Source of the DNA: Desulfobulbaceae bacterium
GTDB lineage: Bacteria; Desulfobacterota; Desulfobulbia; Desulfobulbales; SURF-16
Assembly (NCBI GenBank): GCA_023230525.1
Contig: JALNXE010000004.1
Location: 1 to 64,000 of the forward strand
Length of the DNA: 64,000 bases
Direction of reading: 5' to 3'
The translations under genes were made by a program, and so were the position numbers. The notes below the pieces were generated by a model. It was not told the DNA's origin. It was given only the letters and a program-made list of their open reading frames with translations, and searched no databases. This document shows, piece by piece, positions 61,694 to 64,000 of the stretch (positions within the stretch are counted from its first letter, which is position 1; each line of letters begins with the position of its first letter).

Positions 61694-62665
61694 ATGTCAG
61701 ACCAGTTCATGATCACCATGCAGGCCGCTCTTCAGCAGCTGGCAATTCAACAAACCGTGGAAACGCTTGGCGACCGGGCCACCTATCTCGGCGCATCCGA
61801 TATCGGGGCGTGTCCACGCAAAACAATCCTCAGCAAGCTCAATCCCCCTTCAGCCGATCTGGTGACTCTGCTTCGTTTCCGACGCGGACACATGGCAGAA
61901 GATATCGTCGCAGCAGCATTGACCGCCGCCGGTTTCAGCAATTTCAAGCGACAGGTGGAGGTCCGTTATGCAGGCGATGTCCCGGTCACGGCCCACATCG
62001 ATTTTGTCTTCATCTCCGAGCCCCGTAAAACCATGGCCGTGCTGGAAGTGAAATCACCGGAAACCATGCCGGCGGATCCATACGGTTCCTGGGAAAGTCA
62101 GCTCTATCTGCAGATGGGACTCCTGGCTGCGGGCAACCCTGAATACACCGTGGAAAAAGGCGCAATACTCGCGGTCAACTTCGGTGAACAGGGTATGCAG
62201 CTCTTCAACGGCTATACCCCGCAGACCACGATTTATGAAGGATTGATCGACCGGGCAACCACAATCTGGAATGACTACCAAAGTTATGCGGCAGGCGAGT
62301 TGACCACCCCGGTCATGGAAGCCGGGCCGTTATGCGGTTATTGCCCCTTTGTGGCCGATTGCCCGAAATTTGAGGCGGAAGAAGTCCAGGAACTCACCGA
62401 GAGTGTCGAGATCCTCACCGAACTGCAGAAACAACAGAAGGACCTGGAGACGGAGATCAATATCCGCAAAAACAACCTGCTGGCCATCGTTGCCCAACGA
62501 GGCCCACTGAAGGCGCATGGCAAATTTTTACAAAAGGCCTGCCGCAGTAGAAAGGTATTGGACACAGACCGGCTTACCGAGTTCCTCAAGGGTTACGGAC
62601 AGTCTCTGTCTGATTTTCAGACGACCAGCTCGTATTCCTTTCTGGAAATCAAGAAGGCCGCATAA
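61694..62665 (+). CDS. PD-(D/E)XK nuclease, Cas4/AddB-like with Fe-S cysteines
   Basis: 323 residues from the ATG at 61694 (AAGGAGG upstream). Nuclease motifs: D103 in AHIDFVF, E118-x-K120 in AVLEVKSPE, and Q136. One cysteine at C40 (GACPRK) and three at C214, C217, C223 (LCGYCPFVADCP) form the pattern of the [4Fe-4S] site of Cas4 and AddB nucleases. The C-terminal 100 residues are helical, coiled-coil-like. With a Rad52-like protein and SSB it forms a recombination set that could process element DNA. No Cas genes nearby. Confidence 0.87.
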   Translation: MSDQFMITMQAALQQLAIQQTVETLGDRATYLGASDIGACPRKTILSKLNPPSADLVTLLRFRRGHMAEDIVAAALTAAGFSNFKRQVEVRYAGDVPVTAHIDFVFISEPRKTMAVLEVKSPETMPADPYGSWESQLYLQMGLLAAGNPEYTVEKGAILAVNFGEQGMQLFNGYTPQTTIYEGLIDRATTIWNDYQSYAAGELTTPVMEAGPLCGYCPFVADCPKFEAEEVQELTESVEILTELQKQQKDLETEINIRKNNLLAIVAQRGPLKAHGKFLQKACRSRKVLDTDRLTEFLKGYGQSLSDFQTTSSYSFLEIKKAA

Positions 62666-62692
62666 TCCCTCTTTTCACAACCATCCACCCTG

Positions 62693-62734
62693 CCGGGGAG
62701 AAAGCACTCCCAATAGTGGGGAATGCATCCCTGG
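62693..62734 (+). promoter_or_regulatory. nested hairpin leader 3 (before ssb)
   Basis: Outer arms CCGGGGA (62693-62699) and TCCCTGG (62728-62734); inner CACTCCC (62705-62711) and GTGGGG (62716-62721) around AATA. Located 22 bases before the ssb start. Confidence 0.5.
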
Positions 62735-62756
62735 CACAAATTACAGGAGAAAAACC

Positions 62757-63155
62757 ATGTTGAACAAGACCATGCTTATCGGCAATTTAGGCGCTGACGT
62801 GGAAACCCGTTACACCAGAAACCAGGTGGCAGTCGCCAATTTCAGGGTTGCGACTACTGAACGGTGGAAAGATTCGGAGGGCAATCAGCAGGAAGCCACT
62901 GAATGGCACCGGATTGTGGCCTTCGGCCGCCTGGCGGAAATCTGCGGCGAGTATCTTGCCAAGGGTTCCAGGGTGTATCTCGAAGGCCGCCTGCAGACCA
63001 GAAAATGGGAAGACGCAGATGGCAACACCCGGTTCACCACGGAGATCATCGCCCGTGAGATGAAGATGCTCGGTGGCGGCGACAAGGCGGAAAATGTTCC
63101 TGCCCCGCCGAAAGACGGCCAGGAACCGCCATTTTCCGATGACGTGCCGTTCTGA
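62757..63155 (+). CDS. ssb: single-stranded DNA-binding protein
   Basis: 132 residues starting MLNKTMLIGNLGADVETRYT at 62757 (AGGAGA upstream). OB fold with WHRIVAFGRLAEICGEYLAKG and YLEGRLQTRKWEDADGNTR, and the acidic C-terminal tip DDVPF that binds partner proteins. Linker shorter than in E. coli. A second, element-borne SSB is usual in conjugative elements. Confidence 0.95.
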   Translation: MLNKTMLIGNLGADVETRYTRNQVAVANFRVATTERWKDSEGNQQEATEWHRIVAFGRLAEICGEYLAKGSRVYLEGRLQTRKWEDADGNTRFTTEIIAREMKMLGGGDKAENVPAPPKDGQEPPFSDDVPF

Positions 63156-63202
63156 GACCGACACTGATCAAGCGCAGATTTACTATATAAACCACAATCC
63201 CA

Positions 63203-63240
63203 CCGGGGAAACCAGTTCCCGGCAGGGGCGGTTTCCCCGG
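63203..63240 (+). promoter_or_regulatory. nested hairpin leader 4 (between ssb and the next gene)
   Basis: A perfect 11-bp outer stem CCGGGGAAACC (63203-63213)/GGTTTCCCCGG (63230-63240) with an inner TTCCC-GGCA-GGGG hairpin. It is followed by CTTTTT, so it may also act as a terminator for ssb. 20 bases before the next start codon. Confidence 0.7.
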
Positions 63241-63260
63241 CTTTTTGCGAGGAGACCGTT

Positions 63261-63620
63261 ATGAAAAATGATTTTCCGGATGAAAATATCGAATTCGAAA
63301 TTACCCCAGCCCCCTGGACGGTGGAGTCTCACCCGGATACGGAAGGTGCTTACATCGTTAAAGAGGCCCGCCACGAGCAACAGATATGGGGACCTGATGG
63401 CTACGACATCTCGGACAAAGAGGGCGACCGGCGTGATCTGATCGTGGAGCGGCGGGACAGAAGTAACGTCAGCCTCATCCAGGCAGCGCCGCTGCTTTTC
63501 GAGGCCCTCAAAAATCTGTTGTTCCTCCCCGATAGAGGAAGAAATGATGCAATGAAAATCATGGAGAACATCAGCCCGAATTGGCAGGAATCGGTCACCA
63601 CAATCAGAAAAGAGAGGTAA
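63261..63620 (+). CDS. uncharacterised mobile-element protein
   Basis: 119 residues, good ribosome binding site (GCGAGGAGACC). N-terminal PAPWTVESHPDTEGAYIVKE and the segment VSLIQAAPLLFEALKNLL are familiar from small proteins of phages and plasmids with no known function. No catalytic motifs. It sits between ssb and a methyltransferase-like gene. Confidence 0.75.
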   Translation: MKNDFPDENIEFEITPAPWTVESHPDTEGAYIVKEARHEQQIWGPDGYDISDKEGDRRDLIVERRDRSNVSLIQAAPLLFEALKNLLFLPDRGRNDAMKIMENISPNWQESVTTIRKER

Positions 63621-63625
63621 ATACC

Positions 63626-64000
63626 ATGGCAAGACTTGGCTCACAGGCAAAGGCCGGCTTTTATCCCACACCGGAGAGTGTGTGCGGCCAACTTAAACAA
63701 TTGCTCGATATAGATAAGGATGCCAGACTGCTCGACCCGTGTTGCGGCGAGGGGAAAACCCTGTCAAAACTGGCAGCGGGAACCGGCGCCATAACTCACG
63801 GGGTCGAACTCGATCATCAGCGGGCCATCGAGGCGCGGACCAGAATATCACGTCTGCTCTGGGGCGACGCCCTGGTGGAGATGCGGATATCCATGGCCTC
63901 ATTCGGTCTGCTCTTTCTGAATCCGCCCTATGATTATGAAATGGCTCCGGACAGCAAGGCGGAACGTCTGGAAGCATGCTTTCTGAAGCGCTATCAGGAA
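63626..64000 (+). CDS. DNA methyltransferase-like protein, N-terminal part (cut by window end)
   Basis: 125 residues up to the window edge, no stop reached. SAM-binding motif I as LLDPCCGEGKTLSKL (about 35-50), acidic loop GVELDHQRA, and catalytic NPPYD (about 101-105), the signature of N6-adenine or N4-cytosine methyltransferases. Close to the DUF6094-type proteins of ICEs and plasmids. Start MARLGSQAKAGFYPT follows AGAGAGG; begins 5 bases after the preceding gene. It may protect the element from restriction, which is inference. Confidence 0.83.
   Translation, partial: MARLGSQAKAGFYPTPESVCGQLKQLLDIDKDARLLDPCCGEGKTLSKLAAGTGAITHGVELDHQRAIEARTRISRLLWGDALVEMRISMASFGLLFLNPPYDYEMAPDSKAERLEACFLKRYQE

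Larger units (their letters stand above)
50200..64000. mobile_element. left part of an integrated (conjugative-type) element at tRNA-Leu
   Basis: It begins at the 3' end of tRNA-Leu with a tyrosine integrase and contains an HU gene, a TraD-like coupling ATPase with a membrane HD protein, and a Rad52/Cas4-like nuclease/SSB/methyltransferase module, interspersed with secreted cargo genes. No second copy of the tRNA 3' end was seen up to 64000, so the right boundary lies outside. Mating-pore genes and a clear relaxase are not in the window; the element may be an ICE or a mobilisable island. Confidence 0.8.

Noticed and set aside
1..64000. CRISPR array, rRNA or complete insertion sequence
   Set aside because: No regularly spaced repeats, rRNA sequence or transposase gene was seen anywhere; the Cas4-like nuclease has no Cas neighbours.

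Overview
This window looks like a chromosomal contig from a strictly anaerobic, Gram-negative Desulfobacterota bacterium, most like the Desulfobulbales (a sulfate- or sulfur-metabolising lineage). The evidence is gene content: an Mn-dependent pyrophosphatase, a RACo-like corrinoid-protein activator, DUF3786 and DUF4080 proteins, a multiheme cytochrome, an acyl-CoA dehydrogenase/ETF set whose alpha subunit carries a ferredoxin domain, a PEP-CTERM protein and two selenoproteins. The taxonomic call is an inference; there is no rRNA here.

Layout. 1-5 kb: ppaC, then a leftward cluster of a ybeD-like gene, a DUF3786 Fe-S protein, rarA and a secreted metallophosphatase/tetraheme cytochrome read through an in-frame UGA. 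5-9 kb: RACo-like activator and a YgiQ radical SAM protein. 9-14 kb: two MamK-like bacterial actins flanking a membrane-anchored coiled-coil protein, then a tandem Usp protein and a PilZ protein. 14-21 kb: a DUF4080 radical SAM gene, an Mla lipid-transport operon (mlaE-F-D-C, mlaA, second mlaC) and a cNMP-binding protein. 21-30 kb: DUF177-rpmF-plsX-fabH, an acyl-CoA dehydrogenase-etfB-etfA cassette, fabG-acpP-fabF and rpiB. 30-39 kb: glyA, dCMP deaminase, nrdR (frameshifted at its 3' end), ribD-ribE-ribBA-ribH-nusB and ftsK. 39-50 kb: PHP phosphatase, a low-GC HEPN-like gene, a UvrD-type helicase, folC, HNH nuclease, pfkA, an IscA/HesB-type selenoprotein, sucCD, a decayed remnant of a Na+-pumping decarboxylase beta subunit, and tRNA-Leu.

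From the 3' end of tRNA-Leu (50.2 kb) to the window end lies the left part of an integrated element. It has a tyrosine integrase next to the tRNA, an HU protein, a leftward conjugation-type operon (TraD-like coupling ATPase, membrane HD protein, NusA-like protein), two secreted cargo proteins, and a rightward DNA-processing module (Rad52-like annealing protein, Cas4-like nuclease, SSB, methyltransferase-like protein). Each of the first four genes of that module is preceded by a similar nested hairpin. The right end of the element is outside the window.

The points most worth a second look are the two UGA-containing genes, one with a bacterial-type SECIS hairpin; the paired MamK-like actins with no other recognisable magnetosome genes; and the repeated nested-hairpin leader in the mobile element. 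Several families of intergenic repeats are scattered through the core region.
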